Shown piece after piece: positions 34,594-42,471 of a stretch of 64,000 bases of DNA. Every line of letters starts with the position of its first letter. The stretch's first letter is position 1. Source of the stretch: Spartobacteria bacterium (lineage in GTDB: Bacteria > Verrucomicrobiota > Verrucomicrobiia > Chthoniobacterales > UBA10450); the NCBI GenBank assembly GCA_003169695.1, contig PNAS01000057.1:71597-135596 (forward strand), given 5' to 3'. The position numbers were made by a program, and so were the translations under genes. The notes beneath the pieces are model-generated. The model saw only the letters and a list, made by a program, of their open reading frames with translations. It had not been told where the DNA came from and did not search any database.

Positions 34594-34619
34594 CTGCAGC
34601 GGCCGGTCTATGACCGCCC
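34594..34619. repeat. Triloop palindrome GGGCGGTC-ATA-GACCGGCC (minus strand)
   Basis: Plus-strand CTGCAGCGGCCGGTCTATGACCGCCC; on the minus strand it reads stem-ATA-stem followed by GCTGCA, a degenerate GCTACA. Same stem and loop as at 28019. Lies before the DUF1800 gene. Confidence 0.7.
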
Positions 34620-34692
34620 ACCTTCGCGCGCATCGTCGCCCTGCAATTGCCGCAAGCTCGCAACTTCGAGAGCCGATTCGGGTTGAATCCAC

Positions 34693-36180
34693 ATGCTCAC
34701 TCCGCTTGCCCCCGACAGCTGGGATTACGCGAAGGCTGCGCATTTGCTAAACCGTGCTGCGTTTGGCGGCGTGCCCGCGGAGATCGAAGCGGCGCGCGAG
34801 AAAGGACTGCCGACGATTGTGCGCGAATTAGTCGAGGCCAGCGCTGGCGCGGCGCCCTTCCCGGCTCCGCCATGGGCTCAGCCGCGAAACATTCGCGAAA
34901 TCCGCATGGCGATTCGGGAGGAGAAAAACGAGGCCGGCGAGCGCAAGGAGAAGAGGCAAAAATTCCGTCAGATGGAAGGCGAGAGCATCCTCGATCTGCG
35001 GCGTTGGTGGCTCGACCACATGATGACGACGTCCGCGCCGCTCGTCGAAAAGATGACGCTCTTCTGGCACAGCCACTTCGCCACCAGCGTCGAAAAAGTG
35101 AAGGATGGTTACTGGATGTGGCGGCAGAACGACACGCTTCGCCGGCACGCGCTCGGAAATTTTGCCGCGCTCACGAAAGAGATCTCGCGCGATCCGGCAA
35201 TGATGATCTACCTCGATCTGCAGCAGAGCCGGAGAGAGCACCCGAACGAAAATTGGGCGCGGGAATTGATGGAGCTTTTCACTGTCGGGATCGGGCATTA
35301 CACCGAATCCGACATTCGAGAATCAGCGCGCGCGTTCACCGGTTATCGAATCGACATGACGAACCAGCAATTTCGGTTCGCTTCGAGGCAACACGATCTC
35401 AGTCCAAAAACATTCATGGGGAAAACGGGCTCGTGGAACGGGGACGACATCATCGATATTTTGATGAAGCAGCCCGCGTGTTCGCAGTTTCTCGCCCGGA
35501 AACTCTGGCGCTTCTTCGCGGAAGACGAGCCGTCCGCGCAAATCGTCGATGCGGTTGCCGCGCGGATTCGTCAGCACAACTTCGAGATGCGTCCCGTCCT
35601 GCGCGAGATCTTCAATTCGAGAGAATTTTATTCGGACGCGGCCATGCGCAATCAGATCAAGAGCCCCGTCCAGTATCTCATCCAATCCACGAAGTTGCTC
35701 GCCGCTGAATTGCCGGCCGCGCCCGTGGCGCAAAATGCGATGCGGCAGATGGGCCAGATTCTTTTCGCGCCACCTAATGTGAAAGGCTGGGATGGCGGCA
35801 AAGCGTGGGTGAACACATCGACTCTCCTCTTCCGCTACAATTTCGCGAACTACCTGATCAACGGCGATGCGATGCGGCCGGGGACCGATCCGTCGAAACA
35901 AAAAGGGGCCGACCTGGGATTTCGCCGCGGCCCGGCGTTCGCCGATATCCCGCGGCGCGACCCGATTGACGTCAGCAAAGTTATTCCAGCTGAACTTCGC
36001 GGCAAACCAACCGAACTCGTGGCTTATCTCAGCACGCGCCTTTTCCAGGCTCCCGTTCCAGAAAACGAGCGCGAAGCTTTCCTCCAATATTTGAAAGCGC
36101 GGGAACCGGATGCCGGGGACGGAACCATGCGCGGATTGCTTCACCTCATGATGAGCACACCACAGTTTCAGCTCACCTAA
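34693..36180 (+). CDS. DUF1800 family protein
   Basis: 495 residues. The family start is clear (AKAAHLLNRAAFGG), followed by RRWWLDHMMTTSAPLVEKMTLFWHSHFATS, NFAALTKEISRDPAMMIYLDLQQSR, ENWARELMELFTVGIGHYTESDI and GPNVKGW-like PPNVKGWDGGKAWVNTSTLLFR. No signal peptide is obvious. DUF1800 proteins are nearly always next to a DUF1501 protein, as here (9 bp). The role is unproven; some link to secretion or polymer handling in this phylum. Confidence 0.95.
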   Translation: MLTPLAPDSWDYAKAAHLLNRAAFGGVPAEIEAAREKGLPTIVRELVEASAGAAPFPAPPWAQPRNIREIRMAIREEKNEAGERKEKRQKFRQMEGESILDLRRWWLDHMMTTSAPLVEKMTLFWHSHFATSVEKVKDGYWMWRQNDTLRRHALGNFAALTKEISRDPAMMIYLDLQQSRREHPNENWARELMELFTVGIGHYTESDIRESARAFTGYRIDMTNQQFRFASRQHDLSPKTFMGKTGSWNGDDIIDILMKQPACSQFLARKLWRFFAEDEPSAQIVDAVAARIRQHNFEMRPVLREIFNSREFYSDAAMRNQIKSPVQYLIQSTKLLAAELPAAPVAQNAMRQMGQILFAPPNVKGWDGGKAWVNTSTLLFRYNFANYLINGDAMRPGTDPSKQKGADLGFRRGPAFADIPRRDPIDVSKVIPAELRGKPTELVAYLSTRLFQAPVPENEREAFLQYLKAREPDAGDGTMRGLLHLMMSTPQFQLT

Positions 36181-36188
36181 CGAATCGT

Positions 36189-37517
36189 ATGGACCCCACT
36201 CTGCACACACGCCGGAAATTCCTTCGCACCTCGATGCTTGGCGCGGCGGCTTCCTGGACACTCCCGGTCTTTCTCGAGAAGACATTTTTCACGCTCGACG
36301 CCATGGCCGCGGAAGCGGTCACTCAAGCCGCCACAGGCAAAGACGGAACTATCCTCGTCGTCCTTCAGATGGCCGGTGGAAACGATGGCTTGAACATGGT
36401 TGTGCCGTTCGGCGACGACGCCTATTATCGCTCCCGCCCACGGCTCGGAATTCCCGCCGGCCAGATCCTGAAAGTCGACTCCTACGCGGGCCTGAATCCG
36501 AAGCTGACCGGTCTGAAATCGCTCTTCGACGAAGGCCACCTCTCCATCATCCAGGGCGTCGGTTATCCCAATCCGAATCGCTCCCATTTCCGCTCCACGG
36601 AAATCTGGCAGACCGCTTCCGACGCGGATCGGAATGAAAGCGAAGGATGGCTTGGAAAATATTTTGATAGCTGCTGCGCCGGCGCGGATCCGACCGTTGG
36701 TGTCGCCATCGGCGACCAGATGCCGCAGGCGTTCGTCGCGCACACGCCCACTGGCGTTACGTTTTCAAAGCCCGAACAATTCCGCTGGATGCCGTCCGAG
36801 AAAAGGACCGGTCCGATGAGTGCGGAGGAAACATTCTTCCGGCAATTGAATGGCGGGAACGACGAAGATACTGCGCCGGCCGCGAATACCGGCGGCTCGA
36901 TCGGCGCGATCGCCGGTGGCACAAAAGTGAATCAAAGCGCCGTCGATTTTCTCCAGCGCACGGCCCTGGATGCGCAGCTCAGCTCCGATAAAATCCTGGC
37001 CATCGCGCGCAAATACAAATCGAACATGCCTTATCCGAAGGGACAGCTGGCCGCGAGCCTCAGCCTGATCGCGCGCATGATTGCGGGCGGGCTGCCGACG
37101 CGAGTCTATTATGCGAGCCAGGGTGGATTCGACACGCACGCCGGCCAGCTCAACACGCACGATCGCCTCATGACCGAGCTCAACGGTTCGCTCAGTGCGT
37201 TTGTGGCCGACCTGAAAGAGCAGGGGAATTTCGATCGCGTCCTGCTCATGACCTTCAGCGAATTCGGCCGGCGCGTCGGGGAGAATGCGAATGGCGGAAC
37301 CGACCATGGCGCCGCCGCTCCGATGTTCGTGTTAGGCGGCGCGGTCAAGCCGGGTCTTTTCGGAAAATGTCCGAGTCTGACGGATCTGGATCACGGCGAC
37401 CTAAAGTTCAACACTGATTTCCGCAGTGTTTACGGAACGATCCTGGACCGCTGGCTGAGAGCTCCGAGCGAGCTCGTGCTCGGGCACAAATTCTCCTCGC
37501 TTCCGATTATTGGTTAA
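36189..37517 (+). CDS. DUF1501 family protein with twin-arginine leader
   Basis: 442 residues. Tat-type leader THTRRKFLRTSMLGAAASWTLP at the N-terminus, then the alkaline-phosphatase-like DUF1501 fold: VVLQMAGGNDGLNMVVPF, LSIIQGVGYPNPNRSHFRSTEIWQTA, RVYYASQGGFDTHAGQ, LMTFSEFGRRVGENANGGTDHGAAAPMFVLGG. The His/Asp/Glu positions agree with a metal site. Exported folded; substrate unknown. Forms a two-gene operon with the DUF1800 gene. Confidence 0.95.
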   Translation: MDPTLHTRRKFLRTSMLGAAASWTLPVFLEKTFFTLDAMAAEAVTQAATGKDGTILVVLQMAGGNDGLNMVVPFGDDAYYRSRPRLGIPAGQILKVDSYAGLNPKLTGLKSLFDEGHLSIIQGVGYPNPNRSHFRSTEIWQTASDADRNESEGWLGKYFDSCCAGADPTVGVAIGDQMPQAFVAHTPTGVTFSKPEQFRWMPSEKRTGPMSAEETFFRQLNGGNDEDTAPAANTGGSIGAIAGGTKVNQSAVDFLQRTALDAQLSSDKILAIARKYKSNMPYPKGQLAASLSLIARMIAGGLPTRVYYASQGGFDTHAGQLNTHDRLMTELNGSLSAFVADLKEQGNFDRVLLMTFSEFGRRVGENANGGTDHGAAAPMFVLGGAVKPGLFGKCPSLTDLDHGDLKFNTDFRSVYGTILDRWLRAPSELVLGHKFSSLPIIG

Positions 37518-37701
37518 CCCCGAAGGGATGCTGCGTTCGACTCGTCAGCGTCACTTTCCGCTGCCTAACGACACGACAATCTTTGCGAAAAGCTTCTTCG
37601 GAAGAGGAAAGGCTTGGCGAATGCCGTGGATCGTTACATTTTTGGGAACAACTGAACGCTGACGGTTCGACCGCAAAGCGACCAGACTTCGGAGATTAAT
37701 T

Positions 37702-38703
37702 ATGCAAATTGGAATGATTGGCTTGGGCCGGATGGGCGCGAACATGACGCGCCGCTTGACGCGGGGCGGGCATCAATGCGTCGTTTACGATCGCAACGCG
37801 GAGACCGTCGATGGACTCGCGAAGGAAGGTCCCACGGGCGCGCACTCGCTCGCGGAAGTTGTCGAGAAACTCAGCGCACCTCGGGCTGTCTGGATCATGC
37901 TTCCATCGGGCGCCCCCACGGAAGAAACGGTCGTTGCGCTTTCCAAGCTGTTGAGCGCGGGCGACGCAATCATCGACGGCGGCAATTCATTCTACAAAGA
38001 CGACGTGCGGCGCTGCGCGATGCTCAAGCCGGCTGGCATATATTATCTTGATGCGGGGACCAGCGGCGGGGTTTGGGGTTTGGAGCGCGGTTACTGCATG
38101 ATGATCGGGGGCGATCAATCCGCTGCCCAGCGGCTCGACCCCATCTTCGCCACCCTGGCGCCAGGTCCGGGCGAAATCCCGAAGACACCTGGCCGGGAAA
38201 AAATGAAGAGCACCGCGGAGCACGGCTATCTTTACTGTGGCGCATCCGGCGCCGGGCACTTTGTGAAAATGATTCACAATGGAATCGAATACGGCCTCAT
38301 GCAGGCCTATGCCGAGGGGTTCGACATTATGCGGGGGGCGAATTCGGATAACCTTCCCGTCGGACTTTCTTACGACCTAAACCTCGCGGACATCGCGGAG
38401 TTGTGGCGACGCGGAAGCGTGATCTCCTCCTGGCTACTTGATCTCACTGCGATCGCTCTTGCGGGCGACGGCAAACTCGATGCCTACTCTGGTTTCGTCG
38501 AAGATTCCGGGGAAGGCCGCTGGACCATTGCCGCTGCACTCGAGGAAGGCGTATCCGCCGAGGTCCTTTCAACCGCGCTCTATACGCGTTTCCGCTCGCG
38601 TCAGGAGCACACTTTTGCCGAAAAGGTCCTCTCTGCGATGCGCAAAGGATTCGGCGGTCACGTGGAGCGTCCACCCGCCGTCAAGATGAAACAGGGCCTT
38701 TGA
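37702..38703 (+). CDS. gnd: 6-phosphogluconate dehydrogenase, decarboxylating (short GndA-type)
   Basis: 333 residues, the short form rather than the ~470-residue enzyme. NAD(P) site [32 protein letters not shown], substrate motif [23 protein letters not shown], catalytic Lys in [27 protein letters not shown]. It oxidises 6-phosphogluconate to ribulose-5-phosphate. The short forms often use NAD rather than NADP; the Asp after the second strand (VVYDRN) agrees with NAD preference (inference). No pentose-phosphate neighbours. Confidence 0.94.
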   Translation: MQIGMIGLGRMGANMTRRLTRGGHQCVVYDRNAETVDGLAKEGPTGAHSLAEVVEKLSAPRAVWIMLPSGAPTEETVVALSKLLSAGDAIIDGGNSFYKDDVRRCAMLKPAGIYYLDAGTSGGVWGLERGYCMMIGGDQSAAQRLDPIFATLAPGPGEIPKTPGREKMKSTAEHGYLYCGASGAGHFVKMIHNGIEYGLMQAYAEGFDIMRGANSDNLPVGLSYDLNLADIAELWRRGSVISSWLLDLTAIALAGDGKLDAYSGFVEDSGEGRWTIAAALEEGVSAEVLSTALYTRFRSRQEHTFAEKVLSAMRKGFGGHVERPPAVKMKQGL

Positions 38704-38792
38704 ATTCGGCAAGCACAGGTAGGGCAGCGCGGCGACTCCCTTGGGTGCGTGGTTTGCGCGTCGGCTCGCCGCGTCTATCGTTCGGTCTTACC

Positions 38793-39029
38793 ATGAATGC
38801 CTCTGAGAACCCACGCCCGTCTGGAACTCCAATAATATCGCCCGAAGCCATTATCGGAATTGGCATCACCGTCGCCGAGCTCGGCCTCTTGTGTCTCATG
38901 CTAGGCCTGGCGGAGCATCTCAGATCCGTTCCAAAAGTCGCATTGGTTTGGCTATCTCTCGGAGCCGTCTTGATGATTCTCGGCGGCTTCACCGCCGCAT
39001 TCGCCTGGTCCAAGGGCCGTCGCCGCTAA
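38793..39029 (+). CDS. Small two-pass membrane protein
   Basis: 78 residues from ATG 38793 (MNASENPRPSGTPIISPEAIIG). Two hydrophobic helices: GIGITVAELGLLCLMLGLAEHL and VALVWLSLGAVLMILGGFTAAFAW, ending in KGRRR. The ORF track start at 38700 is not preferred. No family recognised. Confidence 0.6.
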   Translation: MNASENPRPSGTPIISPEAIIGIGITVAELGLLCLMLGLAEHLRSVPKVALVWLSLGAVLMILGGFTAAFAWSKGRRR

Positions 39030-39069
39030 CCTTCCTCCTTTTCGTTCGCGATTGGACGTTCGCCATTCG

Positions 39070-40113
39070 CTAAACGCCCCACGTCTTCACGAACTGCGCG
39101 AAGTTTGGGAGCAGATCGGTCGCCGCGTGGATGATCATCACGGCGAAAAGGTTTTTCGTTCGTGCCCAGACAATCCCGAAAAATATCCCGCCCACCGACA
39201 ACACCACGATCGCATAGGCAATTGAATCCGCCGGTGACGGATTCGCTCCGATCGCTTCCTCGAGGCCGGCGTGCCGCAGAATGAAGCCCGGCGCGTGCGC
39301 CAACCCAAAGAACAGCGCCATCAGAGCCACGCCTGTGACCTCCGATCGAAACCACGTTGCAAGCCGCGTTTGGAGCAGAGCGCGGAAAAAGAATTCCTCT
39401 ACCAGGCCCGCCTCGATGAAGAGCCACGCGAAACAGAGTGGCAACCCGAGCGCGAGCTGGCTCGCGTGAAATTCACCGCGCCGGATCGGCGCCGCGCCGC
39501 CGCCCAGGAAGAATTGAAAGACGAGAATGGCGGCGCTGAGAATGAGCACGACCGGCAGATGATTGCCCGCCAGCGCCCGGAGGCCGGCGAACTGGAGACC
39601 AAAATCTCTCCATCGATATCCAAAGGTCGCTCGAAAAAGAACGAAAGGAATGGCCACGAAGACAATCAACTTCCGAACAAACACCACGAAGAACTTCCCC
39701 CGTTCCGAGGCCAGCCAGCCTGCGGGGACGAGTGCTTCCGATAACGTGGCGCCCCAGACCAAATAAAGCGTCACGCCGATCAGGCCGGCGATGAGCAGCC
39801 ACATTTCGGCAGCATTTCGATGGACCGTTAACGTCAGGGGGCGCGCGCGGAGCGTCGCGACCCAAGCGAGTAGCGGAAAGGCGAGTCCAAAAATGACCAG
39901 CTCAACGATCGCGTCCTCTGGCGCGAAGCTTTTATTCTGCCAAAGGACAGCTAGGCTTATCCCATAAGCCGCGATGCCAAGCAGGACCCAGAAGTTCCCG
40001 AAAATATTGCGCAACGCTTTCAATCGCGTCCGGGATTCTGCCGAAAATCGCCGTACAACGGAAGCAGTGTCTTTCCCAAGTCGATAACTTTCCCTACCCG
40101 CCCTTCTTCTCAC
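39070..40113 (-). CDS. CPBP family intramembrane metalloprotease (CAAX-protease type)
   Basis: 347 residues, about eight membrane segments. The three catalytic motifs of the ABI/CPBP family are present: LVEEFFFRALLQTRL (EExxxR), FGLAHAPGF (HxxxF-like) and MIIHAATDLLPNF. The family cleaves or binds membrane substrates; some act in bacteriocin self-immunity. The GTG start overlaps the 3' end of the DUF2059 gene by 20 bp, so the two are probably co-translated. An internal start is possible. Confidence 0.88.
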   Translation of the reverse strand: MRRRAGRESYRLGKDTASVVRRFSAESRTRLKALRNIFGNFWVLLGIAAYGISLAVLWQNKSFAPEDAIVELVIFGLAFPLLAWVATLRARPLTLTVHRNAAEMWLLIAGLIGVTLYLVWGATLSEALVPAGWLASERGKFFVVFVRKLIVFVAIPFVLFRATFGYRWRDFGLQFAGLRALAGNHLPVVLILSAAILVFQFFLGGGAAPIRRGEFHASQLALGLPLCFAWLFIEAGLVEEFFFRALLQTRLATWFRSEVTGVALMALFFGLAHAPGFILRHAGLEEAIGANPSPADSIAYAIVVLSVGGIFFGIVWARTKNLFAVMIIHAATDLLPNFAQFVKTWGV

Positions 40114-40639
40114 CCTCCGCTTTCAGTTCCGCCACCACTTCCTGCTGCATCCGCTGGATCCTTTGCATCATCGGGCCCATCATTTGCTGCATTTCGTCCA
40201 TCGTATTCTGCATCACCGCCGGCATCTTGTTGATCACGGCCTGACCGGCGGAAGTCTTATAAAAAGCGATCATCCCGTCGACCTCCTGTTGAGTAAACGA
40301 CTTCTGATAAATCCGCAGGTACATTGGCTCCAGCTTGTTCCAATCGAGTGTTTCCTTAAGAACCGCCATTGTCTCTGCCTGTCGTTTATCGATATCCTTT
40401 TGGACCTTGGGCGGGATCTTCTGGCCTTGAGTGGCTTGCTGTATCGCCTGTTTCATGAACCCATCCATCTGTGCCATCACCGAGTCGAGTAGCTTGCGCG
40501 CCTGGGCGGTTTCGAGAAGTTGTTTAATGGATGCCTCGCTGGGAGGGTTGCCCGCCGCGCCGGAGCCAGGCGAAGGAAGGTCAGCGGCGTAGGTCACTGA
40601 GCCGCATAGGCTGAGAACTAGGAGGATTCGCTTTAACAT
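40094..40639 (-). CDS. Secreted DUF2059 protein
   Basis: 181 residues. Signal peptide MLKRILLVLSLCGSVTYAA. DUF2059 core: LDWNKLEPMYLRIYQKSFTQQEVDGMIAFYKTSAGQAVINKMPAVMQNTM, with a Gln/Met-rich C-terminal helix (QMMGPMMQRIQRMQQEVVAEL). Function unknown; usually periplasmic. Overlaps the CPBP protease gene downstream. Confidence 0.9.
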   Translation of the reverse strand: MLKRILLVLSLCGSVTYAADLPSPGSGAAGNPPSEASIKQLLETAQARKLLDSVMAQMDGFMKQAIQQATQGQKIPPKVQKDIDKRQAETMAVLKETLDWNKLEPMYLRIYQKSFTQQEVDGMIAFYKTSAGQAVINKMPAVMQNTMDEMQQMMGPMMQRIQRMQQEVVAELKAEGEKKGG

Positions 40640-40833
40640 AAGCGGTCAGACTATCGACCTATGACCTTGGTTGGAAGCGCAAACCTCCAAAGCCGGCCAC
40701 TCGTCATTCGACCGCCAAATCGCTGAATCACTGAATCGCCAGTTCGCTAAATGCCTTCGTCCGCTTCCTCTCCACATTCGCCAAATCGGTGAAGGTCTCG
40801 TGAAGGCGCTGCGGGATTCACGATGCCGCTGAG

Positions 40834-41592
40834 TCAGAACATCAACTGCACGCCGAAGTAGCCAACTGACGAAAGGGGCACACCGGTCGCAGAGCGCACA
40901 TCGCGACCAAGCGACGCAATGAGCGAGGCCGACGCACTGAGCTTCCGCCGAAGACCTATGTTCAGCGTCAATCCATCTCGCGCGAGGCTCGTCCGGGCCG
41001 TCCCGTGCAGCTCTGCCATCACGTCCATTGACGACGTGACAGCGGTTCCCGCGACAAGGCCGTAAATCCACTCACAGCGGCCAATCGAGCTTAAGAGAGA
41101 GCCGACTTCGGTATCGAGATCGACAACTCCGACGCGACGCGCGATTTGCACCGGCAGCAGCAGGCGCGTGCCGTCCTCCACCAGTCCGCGGCGCACGGAT
41201 GAACGGAGCGGATTCCACTCGACGCGCGGATACGCCGACATCGAGATGCCGTCGCTCTCCTGATCCAGGAATCGCCACTTCACTGCCGCCGATGCATTGC
41301 CCGCGCCCCCGATCGGGCCCTGGCCGCTTCGTTTCGAGACGATATACGACGTCTCCAAGTTCAGTTGAATGTGTTCGCCGACTCCATAGTTCAGATCGAT
41401 CGCCGGCAGTTCCCCCGATTGCTGGCTCCCGCCTCGCTGCACCGTGGCTGCGATGTCGAGTTCTACATGTCCGTTACCGGGCGTGTCGGGGTCATCGGTC
41501 AACATCGGCGGGCCGCCTTGCGCCCGCGCGTCGTGTGCTGCGAGCGCGCAAATCGCGAACGCGAGGCAAAAAGATGTATTTAGGTGACGCAA
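40834..41592 (-). CDS. Outer-membrane beta-barrel-like protein
   Basis: 252 residues with signal peptide (SFCLAFAICALAAHDARA). MLTDDPDTPGNGHVELDIAATVQ followed by alternating amphipathic strands (GVGEHIQLNLETSYIVSK, ASAAVKWRFLD, LTLNIGLRRKLSASASLIASLGRDV) and ending in a C-terminal Phe resembles the MetA/phenol-degradation-type outer-membrane family. Possibly a porin or solute channel; substrate not known. Confidence 0.75.
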   Translation of the reverse strand: MRHLNTSFCLAFAICALAAHDARAQGGPPMLTDDPDTPGNGHVELDIAATVQRGGSQQSGELPAIDLNYGVGEHIQLNLETSYIVSKRSGQGPIGGAGNASAAVKWRFLDQESDGISMSAYPRVEWNPLRSSVRRGLVEDGTRLLLPVQIARRVGVVDLDTEVGSLLSSIGRCEWIYGLVAGTAVTSSMDVMAELHGTARTSLARDGLTLNIGLRRKLSASASLIASLGRDVRSATGVPLSSVGYFGVQLMF

Positions 41593-42019
41593 CTAGAGCG
41601 CGCCTCATCTACGGCGCCCGATTTTGACCGGCCCGTAAACCAACAGCTTCAGCGTATTCGGCACAATCGTCGGCCGTCCGGGAGAAACACTGGGATTTGT
41701 CCGGGCCTTCGGCCGTGGCCATCGCGTTCTGCAGAAGGCGGACGCCACCGCCAATACAGCATTGAAATGCATTACGCACTGCTATCACAATTTCCGGAAA
41801 GCGCAGCTTGCGGAGCGCCCGTCTGCCGGACGTGACGTTGCCGACCGATGAATGGGAAAAGTTCGTGCTGGATGTGGCCGCGAGTAAACTCGACCGCAAC
41901 GCGCCCACGCGACGTTTGCGTAAACTTTGTGAAGTCACCCCCAAAACGCTGACCGCTCTGATATCCGACCTCTAACGTCCGCCATTCGTCGCGTGCGCCG
42001 CGATGGCGTCGTCGATGAT
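41593..42019. other. Gap of decayed coding DNA
   Basis: No intact gene. On the minus strand a fragment reads SPGRPTIVPNTLKLLVYGPVKIGRR then stops at about 41606; on the plus strand a fragment from about 41830 reads VTLPTDEWEKFVLDVAASKLDRNAPTRRLRKL and ends at TAA 41972-41974. Neither was assigned to a family. They suggest old gene remnants rather than intergenic filler. Confidence 0.45.
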
Positions 42020-42348
42020 TTTCGCATACGGATCTTCCGGAGGGTCCGCCGCATCATTTGTATGCCGGCCGCGAAGAATTTCGGCAAGCGTTGGATCGCA
42101 CCGGGTTCGACGGGGCCTCGCTCATTTTCAAACTTCACACCATCGAGTGGAACGTGCCCACCGCGCGTTTCATCTTCGAAGCGGAACGCCATGCCGGCGT
42201 TCGCACTGCCGGATTGCTCGCACGCCAAACGCCCGAGAAACTGCGCGCGATTCAATTCGCCATCGAAAACGCCGTCCGTCCTTACGCGCGACAGAGTGGG
42301 TTTGCCATTCCCAAGGCGGCGTACATTATCGCGGTCCGCAAGAGGTGA
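42020..42348 (+). pseudogene. SAM-dependent methyltransferase, 5'-truncated
   Basis: The frame reads FSHTDLPEGPPHHLYAGREEFRQALDRTGFDGASLIFKLHTIEW and ARFIFEAERHAGVRTAGLLARQTPEKLRAIQFAIENAVRPYA...AIPKAAYIIAVRKR. This fits the last ~105 residues of class I methyltransferases (the LPEGPP stretch is followed in relatives by the final helix and strand). No SAM-binding half precedes it; the upstream sequence is out of frame. Confidence 0.65.
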
Positions 42349-42471
42349 GAACCGGACCCCGCGTTCCATATTCACCAAATCACTCCATCACCAGTTCGCT
42401 AAATTCGTTGTCCAGCGGCCGCATCGCTCCCATTGACATTCCGAACCGCCTTACGGCACTCTCGTTCCCTT

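Noticed and set aside
35323-36285. 320-residue minus-strand ORF
   Set aside because: Antisense of the DUF1800/DUF1501 genes.
37518-37701. Possible RNA gene before gnd
   Set aside because: No tRNA cloverleaf or known RNA motif could be seen by eye.
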